Below, piece after piece: positions 48,615-60,451 of a DNA stretch of 64,000 nucleotides. The notes under the pieces were generated by a model. The model did not search any database. It was not told the DNA's origin and saw nothing but the letters and a program-made list of their open reading frames with translations. Numbering within the stretch: position 1 is the first letter of the stretch; the number at the start of each line of letters is the position of its first letter. The translations under genes were made by a program, and so were the position numbers. The DNA is from Ladona fulva (lineage: Eukaryota; Arthropoda; Insecta; Odonata; Libellulidae). The stretch lies in contig KZ308248.1 of NCBI GenBank assembly GCA_000376725.2, forward strand, positions 518,055 to 582,054, given 5' to 3'.

Positions 48615-48775
48615 TAATATCCACAAGATGTTTTTATTACGACCGGTTTTGGCTACAACGCCATCAACACCTGATGGCCATCCACATCGCTGGCCCCTCT
48701 TCGTGGAATGACATTCATAGAAAGCAAGGCAGTTTAGCCGAAACCTGTCGTTGAATTGTATCTATGCGGAAATTA
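48615..48775. mobile_element. Penelope-type terminal repeats in opposed orientation
   Basis: The minus strand at 48631-48672 reads TGTTGAT, stem GGC-gttgta-GCC, AAA, ACCGGT, C, then GTAATAAAAA. On the plus strand an independent half reads CTGATGGCC (48671 on) and, about 60 bp later, tttaGCCGAAACCTGTCGTTG (48734 on). So two diverged copies of the hammerhead-bearing repeat face each other. Core losses (C3, A6, G12 in the first; an insertion in the second) make both inactive. Confidence 0.55.
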
Positions 48776-50820
48776 CGATGTTTTTTCTCTTAGTTCAGAA
48801 TTTTGTATCATTATTGTTATCATGCTTAATTACTTCAAGTTAAAGAGTAGCCGAGTTATCTTCTTTTGCGATATTTTTTTAGTTCTCTCCGTTTTCAGAC
48901 TTTATAACGTTCCCGCAGACATATTCCATCGTCTTACGCGTATTCGGCTCCTTCCTAACGTACCATGCTTCGCCATTGTATTCAGGCGAAATCTTCCATT
49001 CCAAATCATTCACTCGGCTCAATAGCCGACGATAGCAAATAAGAATGCTGATCTCACCGATCACTCTTAAAAACCTCGTATTACTTCCCAGCATTTCCTT
49101 TCTTCCCCTTCCCGCTCGAATCTGACTATTCGACAAGGCTTAATTGGTTTTCTCTCCCCTTCTTCTCATCTTTCCTCATTTCTTCTCTTCCCTCAATCTT
49201 TCCGGTGTAGAATCCTCTACTTCTGCTCATCTCCCGTCTACCCGCGAGTCGCTGTACGAATAACAATCATCCCTCGATAATCGACGGCTCCGTCAATCGG
49301 CGCTCGCTTTGTGAAAGCCTGTTCTCCAACGGTCGTCGCACTCCTGTCCCGATGTATGTTGATGTAGAATGTTTGCGATTGAAAATTCATATTCCCTCGG
49401 TCCTTGAGAATATTCCTAGCCAGTCGAATTTACGTGTAATAACATCAATATCCCTTCCTCTGTGTGATACCTCAATTGATTTGAAGTAGCAAAGTTAATT
49501 TATTGATTTCCGATTGTAAATGAGTTAATATATTAATCAAATCCGTCATTTTTACGTCATACAAACACCGGTGAACACTCGCAGGGTGTATATTTTAAGT
49601 AAATCAGTTTATATTTTCCTTTTTTGGGCGGAAATATTCCTTCCCCTGGATCGTAGATAATTCAGTGTTTACTTCATGCCTCCAAACTCCCATGGACAAA
49701 TCCTGGCTACGCCCCTGAAAGTGGGAATAAAGAAATAGAAAATATCCTTGCATTTTATTTATTTATTCATTATTCCTTCAGACTACTAATAGGCGCCAGG
49801 TCAGGTGGTAGTTATTGTTGGGGGGGAGATGAAAGATAAGGGACTGTCTGTTATTCACCCTAGTCGGGAAGAAAAACCTCCAAAACCTTCCGAAGTTATC
49901 ATTTCATTCGACAAATATTTTTGAATAATTAAATATTGGATTTGTTCCTCTCTTGTTTTCTTTGATTGTCCTGTGAACGAATATCTGTCGGGCGTAGCGA
50001 AATTAGTCAAACGTGTGGTGTTTGTGATGAATTGCGTTTCAATTAAATTAAAAGTTTAAAGGGCCGATTCGGGCATCAACACGTACAAGATCCTAAGCTG
50101 CGAAAGCGGTGGGTGTGTTGAATCCTCATCGGATAAAATGACCTAAACGATCTTCTCTGTGAAACAGCGCGGAATCCCAACATCATAGCGTTCATTTGCC
50201 TAACTTCGATTCACGAGGAAGTTTCAAATGCAATGCGAGAACTCCGCATGCAATTCTCTTCGGCGTGTTCCCTCTCGAAGGAGACGGTCGATATTATCGG
50301 ATGGCTATGCTTGAGTCGACTATGGCGAGTCAGGGGCAAAAAGGTCGATTTTCCTAGCCATTCATGATTCATAAGCCGTGCGTGCACTCCTCGCGTGATT
50401 CAGCGAATCGAATGTGCCAAGTTATTCGTCCTGCGATCGAGAGGGGAGAATGCATCATGAATTGCGCCTCTCACCAATGAATCCGTCGCTGCGAAAATCG
50501 CCTATCGATCCAACCTTCTTTCATTCTCATTTGCATCTGTGGCGAGGCTGTGCGAACTGTTCAAAGTTGGTGCGAAGTGTTCACTAGCGCTATATTCGCA
50601 TTCTCACTGCCCGCAATAGTTCATTCTAAGAATCTCTTTTAAGTGTTGAAAGCGAAAATGCGACAAATTTACGGGATCCGCATGATAAAATTAATATTAT
50701 TAAGGTCTAAAAAGTGCAACGAAAGCTGCTAGATAATGAAATCGATGGTAGAAGGCGTCACTTGGTGGAAAGACATTATCAAAAAGAAATACTGAGTACT
50801 TCTCCACCGAAAATTTTTAT
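48776..50820. other. Intron-like DNA with a solo MITE end
   Basis: TCCTGGCTACGCCCCTG at 49704-49720 equals the right terminus of the nested MITE at 45.3 kb. No left terminus was found within the preceding 600 bp, so it is truncated. GC-richer sequence at 49.1-49.4 and 50.1-50.6 kb has no recognised content. Confidence 0.5.
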
Positions 50821-50862
50821 TTTACGACCGGTTTCACAAGCGAACTTGCATCTTCAGGTAAA
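50821..50862 (-). ncRNA. Hammerhead ribozyme motif, complete core
   Basis: Minus strand, 42 nt: stem I 5' arm TTTAC (50862-50858), core CTGAAGA (50857-50851), one unpaired T, stem II GCAAG-ttcg-CTTGT with a stable UUCG loop, core GAA (50835-50833), self-complementary stem III ACCGGT, cleavage-site C (50826), stem I 3' arm GTAAA (50825-50821). Stem I pairs perfectly over 5 bp and all invariant core positions (C3, U4, G5, A6, G8, A9, G12, A13, A14, U16.1, H17) are kept. Downstream aataaaaatttt then ggtggagaagtac resembles the Penelope terminal-repeat start at 35.64 kb. Small type I hammerheads are established features of Penelope-like elements. Confidence 0.75.
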
Positions 50863-50879
50863 TTAAAGGTAGATAAGTT

Positions 50880-51225
50880 TTACAAAGACATAAGAAAGGA
50901 GATAGCGTAACGGAAATGTTAGAAATTCTTGGTTTGGAAACATTAGAAAAAAGGAGCAGGGTAAACCGATTAGTAGGCATCTTCCACGTAATAAACGGTG
51001 GCGAGGCTTGGAATAAGTTGAGAAGCAGAACAGAAAAACCGTTTAATATTACTCGAAGGGATCATAAGCAGAATTCAAAGCTGAGAAGACAAAGAACAGA
51101 TTTAGCTAAGTATTCGTTCATAAGTAGAAGGATTAAAAAGTGGAATGGTTTGCCTGAAGAGGTCTTACCTAAGGATAAATAGGAGTTTAGAAAAAGATGC
51201 AGAGCTTTCTGTGATTTATAGATGT
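50880..51225 (+). pseudogene. LINE reverse-transcriptase C-terminal fragment
   Basis: An open frame from 50916 to the stop at 51181 reads LGLETLEKRSRVNRLVGIFH near its start and KWNGLPEEVL near its end. Beyond the stop EFRKRCRAFC continues the pattern. The series LG-E-LE-RR--NRL---Y-I--G, R then S-I-R-I--WN-LPEEV then F-- is the well-known C-terminal region of jockey/CR1-type LINE proteins. The catalytic reverse-transcriptase and endonuclease domains are absent, so it is a 5'-truncated insert. It begins just 20-50 bp from the opposed hammerhead motif. Confidence 0.7.
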
Positions 51226-52194
51226 ACATTGTATAAATTTGTTTTATTTATTTAGAGTCAATACTCTAATCTGGAAAATATTTTCCATCGAATGTATTAA
51301 TACAAAGTACGTAGACCGTCCAGGATCACCGCCCATATGTTTCAGAAGTTTGAAATTCATCCGGGTAGTTTCCCTCCTTAGCAGATGCTGTTGAATCTTT
51401 TCTCTGAAGTTTTTTTAGTTGTTACAGTATTCCAACACTGTTTACAGCTATTTTACGTGGAGATGGCCCCCCGGCCGAAACAACTTAAATCACCAAGCCC
51501 TTACGAAAAGAACCGCGGCGATCCTTGTAGGATAAACTAGAGTGTACTTCAGTTTACCGCGATAGTCATAAAGTCTCGTAAAAGGTTAAATAAAGATTCA
51601 CGCTCGCCTTCCCCATCCATTAATGTTTTTGTGCCGCATACTTTTGCGATGAATTCGGGCTCTTCGGTAAATAGCGTTTCTGCCGTCGTCGACCGTATAA
51701 TTTCATTATCGCTTCCGCTCGAACTAGTTGATGATTCCGTATAATATAACTTGCGCAGGTGCTCTTGTTGAAATATTGCCGCAATTGGGAGTGCGCGCTA
51801 AAGCAATAAGGGCGAAGCACGAAGCCTAATCGATTCGTGGAATGAGGGAATGCATAGTTGAGGGAGTGGAGACGGATGTACACATGATTCGCCTGTTAGC
51901 CGCAAAGCGTGTTAACCGCCCCAACAATTCGGTGTCTTTCTCATAGCTGCGTGGACGTGGAAACTTAAGTCCGTAGTTCGGGTCGAAATATGCCCCTACG
52001 TCTTGAGCTTCTCTGAAATCTAGGTGTTGGAATCAAGAATGCTGGCGGATAAGCTTCACTTTCTTGACGCAGTTTCATATCGGCCGCGCTGTACTCCTTG
52101 TTAGGGCAAATGTGCGATAAAATGTAATAAAATAGTAATTTTGTCTTAACCAATTGACCATTCTTACTATAAACCCCTCAAATAAACGCGCAAT
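51226..52194. other. Intron-like DNA, nothing recognised
   Basis: GC-richer at 51.45-52.1 kb, frames on the minus strand of 62-87 codons without family features. Confidence 0.55.
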
Positions 52195-52272
52195 ACAATA
52201 TGCCCTGACCAGGATACGAACCCGGGACTTCAGTGTTATAAGGTCACCAAGCTAACCACTACGCCATCGATG
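52195..52272 (-). repeat. tRNA-derived SINE head, family A
   Basis: Plus strand: ccctgaccaggatacgaacc, cgggacttcagtg, gctaaccactacgccatcg. Both boxes are recognisable on minus. It sits next to another family-A copy in the same orientation, possibly a tandem insertion. Confidence 0.65.
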
Positions 52273-52285
52273 GTAACTTCTTAAA

Positions 52286-52448
52286 TGGAAACAGGAAGAT
52301 GGTCCGATTTACCTAGAATTTCACAACTATCATTATTGACGAACATATACAACCATTCATTAATTAGAAAATCCGATTAACCGGGACTCGAAACCGGAAC
52401 CTTAGGGTTGTAACTATAGAACGCTAACCACTCCGCGACCGCGGTCGC
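52286..52448 (-). repeat. tRNA-derived SINE, family A (near full length)
   Basis: Minus reading: head with ccactccgcgaccgcggtcg-type leader (plus 52427-52446), B box within ccgggactcgaaaccgg, then gaatggttgtatatgttcgt and aataatgatagttgtgaaat, ending atcttcctgtttcc. The tail blocks are shared in order with the copy at 18.4 kb. Confidence 0.7.
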
Positions 52449-54357
52449 TTTATGTCGCGTGTAGATTATTTTTAGAGGTAAATTTCACGCAGTAGAAATA
52501 ACTGTGTGAAATGTGCCTTAACGGTCGTCTGACGTACTAAATTAAATAAGGATTTCAACCTCACGTCACGCAATAAAGTGAATACCAATTCAAGGATGTT
52601 TTTAAGAATGTTTTGAAATTGGCCGCACTGACCGTGCGAGAGGCCGCTGCCGGCCTGGGCCCGTGTGCTGGCCCACCTCATTTCCTAGTGAAGTTCTCAT
52701 AAAGTAAGAAATCTCATAAGTAGAAAAACAACAATTTGCTCTTTTCTGAAGTCATTCTACGTGTGTCATTAGAATCACTCAATCCTGAAACCACTTAAGA
52801 TATGTCTCTTCCCTTCATAAGGGAGGTCTATCTTTGTGCAATCCATTGAACGTAGATTGTGTACCCTTCGACTTCGAGAATTCCACTGCAAGGTATTGAA
52901 AAAGTCAGGAGCATCCAGCCAAATCCGGAAGTTCTGGAGGAGAACGCAAGTTTCCAATGCAATTCTCTAAGTTTTCCGCTTTTGGGATCTCGGAAGTAAT
53001 ACCCGACTACGTGATGTTTGATATAGAAGCTATATGAGAGAATCTCCATACGGAGGAGGTAAGAATATTTAAGCAGAGACTCGCGGGAAAAGAATATTTG
53101 CGTCTGCCCCGCATTCACTCTTTTTCACACGTTTACTCTTTCTAAAAGGTTATTTCAGCGGTGCTCATCGGGTAATGAATGCGAATATCCCGTAGTTGCT
53201 CATTAAAAATGTGTCTGGAAATAACCCTGTTTTCGAGCAGCCCTAAAAGGGTCGAGAATGTATGAATTTTTAAAGCTGAGTAAATAAGGATCTTTGCTTG
53301 AATTCCATTCCGAGAAGACGTCCCCGTTGGATTTATCGAAGAATTTGCATTTCCGAATGGATTTCGTCTGCCCAGAGGGCACGGCGCGGGAGGCAGCGGG
53401 AAGGTTTATTGGACAGCGCAGCCACAAAAGAATATTTCCCCCGCGATCGGGAAGTGATTCCGTAACTATCCATTCGGGCGGAAAAAGCAACCCTAAATCT
53501 TTCAGTATTCCGCCCGCGGAGCGATTAAATTCGAAATTAGTTCTCTTTCGGAATAGAAAGGGGTTAATGATAAGGAATCTCCGGCTTTCTTCGCAACTTC
53601 TCGTCTTAATTTGGGGAAGTAGTTCTTTGCGATCGCGTAGTTACAGTGGCGAGATGCGGAATTTCAATTCCAGGGCCAGGTTCCCTCGTTGAGGAAGAAA
53701 TGCTTCACTTCATCAACAGCTCCTTTCACACGGCTAATCTGGCGCGCGGTACGTGACTGTGAATTTGAAAGTTAGGATAACTGCGGCGGAAATAATGCCA
53801 AATGTTTTGGCTCCAGACAAAGGGAAGGGTCGTGAAGCCCTCCCGTTGTAAAGGCTACTCTTACGTTATGCAATGCCCGTTTACGTAACAGTTCACGGGC
53901 GTCTCGCCCGATTTTTGCGGCATAAACACTTTTCAGCAAGGACGGAGTGAAGCTGGTTAACCATGCGCTTAGAATTATAGCTTGATTTCCTGCCTTTATG
54001 TAGAGTATAATTCCTCAGTAATCTCTTCTTATTATTTATTTCGGAAGAACCGGGTTCGATGCCTGACATGTGAAACTTCCCTGCTTTTAAATTCTCAGAT
54101 GAAGTATTTATTTCTTTATATATGTATTTAAAAGAAACTCATGAGCGGCGCAAGGCCTTTAAAATGGATGGAAAAGAACAAATCATGTAACAAAATAGTA
54201 TGCATTTTTTTAATAAATAGAAAAACAAATATAGAAATAAGGAATAAAACTTCCTACAGAAGTTCAAATACAACTATAATTTTAAATTAAAGTACAGGTG
54301 ACAATTTAAGTTATACTTGAGTGAAAAATAAACAACTTGTTGTTTCGATACATATAT
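52449..54357. other. Intron-like DNA, no recognised gene
   Basis: A GC-richer patch at 53.2-53.9 kb has open frames on both strands (132 codons plus, 95 codons minus, overlapping) without a family match. The mirrored openness argues for composition, not coding. Confidence 0.55.
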
Positions 54358-54470
54358 TTAGCTCCTTGTGCTAGCGATCCAATCCAAAGGTCCAGGGTTG
54401 GAATCCCGGCTAGTTGGATTTTTCCTGTTAGAGAATGGTTGTGTTTCCGTACGTTATTATTGTTTAAGCC
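54358..54470 (+). repeat. tRNA-derived SINE, family A
   Basis: ccagggttggaatcccggct (B-box region, one change), ggatttttcctgttagagaa, tggttgtgtttccgtacg, ttattattgttt. It shares the tail order of the 18.4-kb copy. Confidence 0.65.
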
Positions 54471-56157
54471 CACCACTGTAATTATAATGGATGTATGTGG
54501 GGGCACTGGAAAACAAATAAAAAATATTTCTCTTATATGCGACCAGTTGCTTACGTTGAAGCTCACATTTTTTGGACAATTCTCTGCAAACCCTGCTAAT
54601 CATTTATAGAAAAAATCTGTTCGCTATTCCTTACCGTACCAAACATTTTCTGGAAGAAAGAAAATGTCTAGCTTCAATTTTTCGCGTTAGTTTATTTCAA
54701 GTTCACAGCAGACTTGAAATAATTGAAATGTCTCCCCCCAAATTCTTTCACTGTGCTGTAAACGATCCAACTAAAGAATTTACATATTCATTAAAAACTA
54801 ATTATAGAGAATTTCAGGATTAAACAATTTCTCCAGTAAATATTAGAGTATAAATTATTATTGGAAACTCATTATTCAACTATCAATCTAAAGTGTTTGA
54901 TGAAGGGGCTATAGAAGATGGAAATGAGGAATTGCAAAATTGTTTCGAAAGAGCTTGGGCTCTACTGCGTGTAACTTTTGCTTTGAAAACAGAGTGCACA
55001 TCGACCCTGAAATCTCTTGCATCTAGAATACAAGGCATCTTTGGCCGATCGCCGTGCCAAGAAATGTAACACTCGGTTAATCCTTTGTTGAAAGTCGCGC
55101 TCGTAAAATATTCTTTAAAAGTGCCTCGCACGAAGCAATCTCCACGGAAACTGCACTTCGCCTCACCCAGGTTTGTTACGTTAATAGATTAGCAGCGAGG
55201 CCGTGTGTGCTTATTGCCTTTCGTGCGTGAGTTTACGCCTGTTTCTTCCTCCTTACGCGAGAAACTATGACCTATTTGCTTCATAATGGCTCAGTCCAGG
55301 CTCTAACCTTCGGGGAGGACGTGCTAGGACGAGAGAGGATATGCTTCGCTCCCCGTCATGGTCTTTCCTTCACATCGGAAGCGGAGATCGCGCTATGAAT
55401 CACGATGTTGTTGCGAGACTTTTAAAGCGACTTTTTTTTTCGTTTGACCTATGACCAGTACGAAGTACTTTCATCCTTTTGCTCTCGTTGTTTTCTTTAT
55501 CGTCTCTCTTCTCCTTCCTGGATGCCATCCCCTCCCTGTGTCTGACCCTCCAACGTGTCCTGGTAAGTTGTGTAAACCGTTTGTTACCGAATGTGGTGAA
55601 AGTCCCTTCATGAAGACATTGCTTGATTGAGTTGATGAGTGAGATGGAAGGATTTTGTTAGCCCTTGCAACGCTCTCTTGTTACGCTGTTGTAACCTTCG
55701 TCGATGACAATTTACGGCCCTATTTGGAGTTTAAATACTTTCCCTCCAGTTGACTTAATCGCTCGCATTCTTTTTAATTTATGCACAAACACGGTCGGTC
55801 CAGAACCTACTGCCGTTCGTTTCGCATTAATTCTTTAAAAGTTCGGTTTCACTACCAGGGCTCTCTTACTTTTTCAATGCGTCAAGTTTTACGGCAAGTG
55901 ACTACAGAAATACTATTACGTCCATAATTTCTACATTTCGGATGTGTAAACGCTCACTTTATTCACTCTCGGTCAGTGAAAAACCCTCTCATCCGGAGCA
56001 CATTGGAGGTCGACAAATTTATTGGCCAGCTCACGGTATCGATGTTCAATTTCCTCGCAATGCTGATACAATAGATAGCGATCTTTTATAGATTTTATTT
56101 ATTATTTGTGGATTGCTTTCATTTTCAATTTCCCTCAATGCTGACGATTTTCGTTTC
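54471..56157. other. Intron-like DNA, nothing recognised
   Basis: GC-richer at 55.0-56.0 kb. No exon, repeat or open frame with a family motif. Confidence 0.55.
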
Positions 56158-56290
56158 ACGGGGCTCCCGGATAGCCAAGTGGGCAACGCGTTCGACTTCG
56201 GCGAAAGCGGTCCCGGGTTCGGTTCCCGGTGGGGGCTTATGTGCGAAATGACCTTAGCTGTCGAAGCACTTTTAACAATACTACTACTTT
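56158..56290 (+). repeat. tRNA-derived SINE, family B (perfect A box)
   Basis: A box TAGCCAAGTGGG (56172-56183, fits TRGCNNARYNGG) and B box GGTTCGGTTCC (56216-56226, one off consensus) at tRNA spacing, T-arm CCGGG...CCCGG intact. The tail gtgcgaaatgacc, gctgtcgaagcacttttaac, tactact recurs in the 62.2-kb copy. There is no intact acceptor stem, so it is a SINE and not a tRNA gene. Confidence 0.75.
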
Positions 56291-59200
56291 TGTTTCACTC
56301 CCTAGAATTCCTATACTTGAGGCTCACTGTTCAAAGTAAACTTTGTCTAACCATTCTGCAAAGATTATTACTTGATCTCTTTGGAGGATGAACTTTTCTG
56401 GTTTCCAGTTGTGATTTACGTCTTTTAGAAACGATCCTTAAAATAATCGGTCAGTATTACAGGGAGTAATTCCGTGGAAAGAATCGGATAAATAGGTATA
56501 TCGTGCGATTTACTTTCATATTTTGTAGAAGGGAATGGGAAACAAGTATTTTGATATTTTCCACTTCCAGTCGTAACTATTCCCTCTTGTTTACGACTCT
56601 TAACCATTACTTCGTAACCATTCCTCTTATCATAATAATGATAATAATGTAATGATAAACGACTTAATTTCAGGGCGAGATTGAGACTAGTTAATCTCTT
56701 CGTAATTATAACCCTATTACATAAAATGATTTAAATTAAGAGCTTTTGAGATTAAAAAAACGAAAGGCAGTAAAAGAAGGAAATTTTATACGAATTAAAA
56801 GAAAGAACTGTCAGAATTTAGAAAGAATAAGACCCTGCGGGAAAAAGCCTACGTGACGGGGGGCGTGGAAAACCAGCGATACCTACTGACTAATATTTAA
56901 CTAATGTTTAAACAGAAGAGGGGAAATGTGAATTTAAGCAAAAGGAAAGTCTCAGCAGCACTGCTGAAAAATAGACAATATTAATGCAGACTCGTATAAA
57001 AATACAGATATGGACAGATGATGAATTTGAAGTACAAGAAATTAGTAGAATATAGTAAAATCATCTTTCATATACTTCAACTTCGGTTTGCCACGAACCG
57101 CTTCTTTCTGTCACAGCAAGGACTTTGTAAGGTCGGCTCTTTTAGATTAATTTTATTTTCGCAGGCTTTCGGTGTCCTCCGCGATGGGAAACATCTCGCA
57201 TTCACAAGCCCGCATCTTGACGCCGCTCATCCCGTCTTTTATTAAGGGGATTCAAAAATTCGCAGCGTCTCAAAAAGAGGTCGGAGAGATTGGGCGACTC
57301 TCTGGGGGATAGCCTCCGCGCTTTACTCTTATTTGGTGAGAGCAAAGTGGAGTCTTAATTGGGGGGACTATTTCCGTTTGTACTTGATAGGCGCATCGTT
57401 GCCACGTCCCTCTTTTTTACGCTTGGACGGGTAATGAAGAGGGTGCCGACATAATCGTAAATGGCTGAAACTTTCGGAGGGCGGACACCGATTCGGTTTT
57501 CGGGCAAACGGCGTGGAAACTCCCACGCCGGAGTGGAAATTTCCCTCATACTATACCGGATACGATCCCGAGCTAAGAAATTTCAAAATTTTAATGTCTT
57601 CGAGGTTGAGTATCAAAAGCTCTCGATGTAAACACTCAGGAAAAACGGATGTCAGCCAATCGAAACCAGAATTGCGAGTGGTTATGTGTAAAAAAATCTG
57701 TATTTTTATTGGTAGGGAATTTCGTAAAGCCTTGTTTAAGTTTATAGTGGGTATTTGGATATTAAAGAGAAATTTGAATTCCTCGGAGAGAAACACGAAT
57801 TTCTCGTTTCTTAATTTTCAATCTGGCAACCGCGGTGACTCCCAAGGAAGTCGTTGGAAGTAAATTACTCAAGTGGTTAACTGAAAGTGATGTGGAGTAA
57901 TTAAGTTGTTTTCAATTTTTTTCTTTGATTATGATGGTAATTTTTTCTATAGTATTTGTGGCGAAATGTTTTTTCACACCCCAGCGCTCCTTGTTCGAAC
58001 CTGATCGGGTGTTTCTGGTTAAGGTGTATTCTTCTGTTATATGTGACGTCTACCACCATTATTTGTACAGTAAATGAATATCTGTGAAGGCATTGGGAAA
58101 ATAAGCAGGCTGACCTAAATATTATTAGATCTAGTAATATTATTCTGAAAATTTCATTTATGAGTTGCCGTAAAATAGGAAACTTGTTGATTAATTTATC
58201 TATAATATCAATTTCGTATAATATTTGTAATTTTTTCCAAAGCAATTTACCTATGGAGTTAATTAAGACAAATTGTATATTTTGTAGACGAATGAAAACC
58301 TCTCGTTTCCTACCATATATTTTATGTTGTAAACATAATTAAAATAAAATTTCCCTATTTTTCCATTGGGCAGCGCGTAACATTCAAACATTATTCCTTG
58401 ATCTTTCAGTTTATTTACAGCGTTTCTTAATACGTAATCGTTACCTTTTTACTGCGGATCGTTATGCTGCGTTATCACTAAAATGCCGAAATGGAAACCG
58501 CTATCTTATCCCATGTGACCACAATGAAACGGCATGAAAGTTTTCGTGCGTGGTTTACTTCCGTTCACAATTGTCAAGAATATAAGCTGTCATATATAGG
58601 GAGTTAGAAAGCTTTCTCCGTCAGATCTGTGCAGAAAACTCGTTAGGATATCGCGTGTCCTACCGAATTTTGGAAATGGGCGGCGTAGCGTAGAAAGAAG
58701 TTCTAAATCTACTCGGAGAGGGCTAGAATTGGCAACGCGGCGAGGGAATCCAGACGCATGGTTGGGGGAGAAGAGGGATCCCGAGCACACATGTTTGTAC
58801 CCGTTTGCTCTACGAGTTAAGTTCCATCTGAGAGGGGAGATTCTGAGGAGAGGTTGCGAGAAGAGGGAGAGGCAGGGGGTGGTGTCGGAATGGGGAAAAC
58901 TTGGGTCTATTTAAATGAGCTCTGGAGTGAGGAAGCCCTACCCTAGGCCATCACTTCCGTTGCATCCCTCGAAACACTCCCAGGGTCCATTCCCCCGTCC
59001 CATGCGTTTCTTTTTCTGAGGTCCCACCCTCACGACTTCCTTTCATGGAAGAATGGCGCAGCGCTCAAGGCGTGTTTTACAGCTTCTCTTCCGCGGCCAG
59101 AATCTATGGCCTTTTTACCCCTAACCTATCCCTCGCTAGATAACCGCTCTTCCCCCGAACAGTTTCCGTGATGGTGTACCTCAGTGTCTCTCTCTAGGCC

Positions 59201-60451
59201 CTCCGCACTTGCCGACCTGCCTTTGCTTTGGCAAATCTCTCTCGACTTCCTTAGAGCCACTTAGGATTAGCTCAGTCCTTTTTTATGCCTTATTTCATCT
59301 CTCTTCATTTATGGGCATTCTGTCCGATTCGTTGCTCAAAACTCCCGTTTATTAGGCTCCCGAAATTCAGACTCCACTTCCTCATTCTGTTTACGACGCT
59401 TTTTTAGGCTGAGTTAAGTGAGGCTCGACTTCCTATCGAATTTTGGATTTTTTCCCGCCCTCTTTTTCGCGTATTCATCGAATTTTCGCTTTCTGCATTA
59501 ATTTTTCCGATAAAATGTGAGTGGTACGTAAGAGGTTTTGGATTAAACTTGAGAGAGGCTTATTAATTAGCTTCGTGGCGTTTGAGGCTTATTCGCTGGA
59601 ACGAAATGAATTACGCGGTTTGCGATGTTCGTTGTACGGAAGGAAGCTCTCAGCACAAGTGGCGGCCGCTCATTTTCGTATTTTCTTGCGAAAGTCCAGC
59701 GTAGTTTGGAGATTACATTTTTCCTTTCACTTCTTTCCTATTAACGAGCCAGTTCTTTTTGATTGAAATATTCCGTTTATAGAGAGATTTTCAAGCGGAG
59801 GGACTTGAGAATATATTTAGCCGTACACTTGGGAAATATTCTTTGAGGTCTTTCAAATAAGCTCGTTAAGATGTAAGAAAAAACGCTTACTGTCCCTCGC
59901 TTTGGAGCGTTGCTCATTTTTTGGTCTTTCGCCTTATGAAGATGGATTAGCTAAAGATTGCAAGTCGTGCTTCAAATAAGCCAAATTTTAATTTATGCTC
60001 GTAAATTTGAATAATTGTTGCATCCAAACATTCTAGACAGCGATCTTTTGATAATAAACTAAAGGTAATGCGCTTACTTTTCGAGCATGTTGAATTAATT
60101 TGCTCGATAAAATTATGACGAGATTGCCTATAGACTCAAGATGTTTTGGTGAAATCAAATTTAGTTTCTTTTTGCGGCTTAAAATGTTGTGGAAAATACG
60201 AAATCCTGTTTTTATTTAATGAATGGTGTTCCACGAAGTTAGGTCAATTATACCATCGAGAAATTTTATATTCCGTTTTTAATTACAGTGAATTCTTATG
60301 CTGATAAACAGATTATCATCAAGCAAGCCATCAGCTGAAGAATGTAAACCAGAGTAAACTCATGGGGAAATTAGGGAAGTTTAAGTAATGTTTAAGTAAG
60401 TTCTAGGTAATATCTATTTGTAAAGTACTAAGATCGAACGCCGGTTGGGAC
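56291..60451. other. Intron-like DNA, no recognised gene
   Basis: GC-richer patches lie at 57.1-57.6 and 58.6-59.7 kb (C/T-rich at 58.9-59.4). Frames such as 116 codons plus (57513-57863) and 114 codons minus (57901-58245) lack family motifs. No paired repeats were noticed here. Confidence 0.55.

Noticed and set aside
56158..56240. A functional tRNA gene
   Set aside because: A and B boxes are good, but no 7-bp acceptor stem pairs and the same tail recurs in another copy, so it is a SINE.
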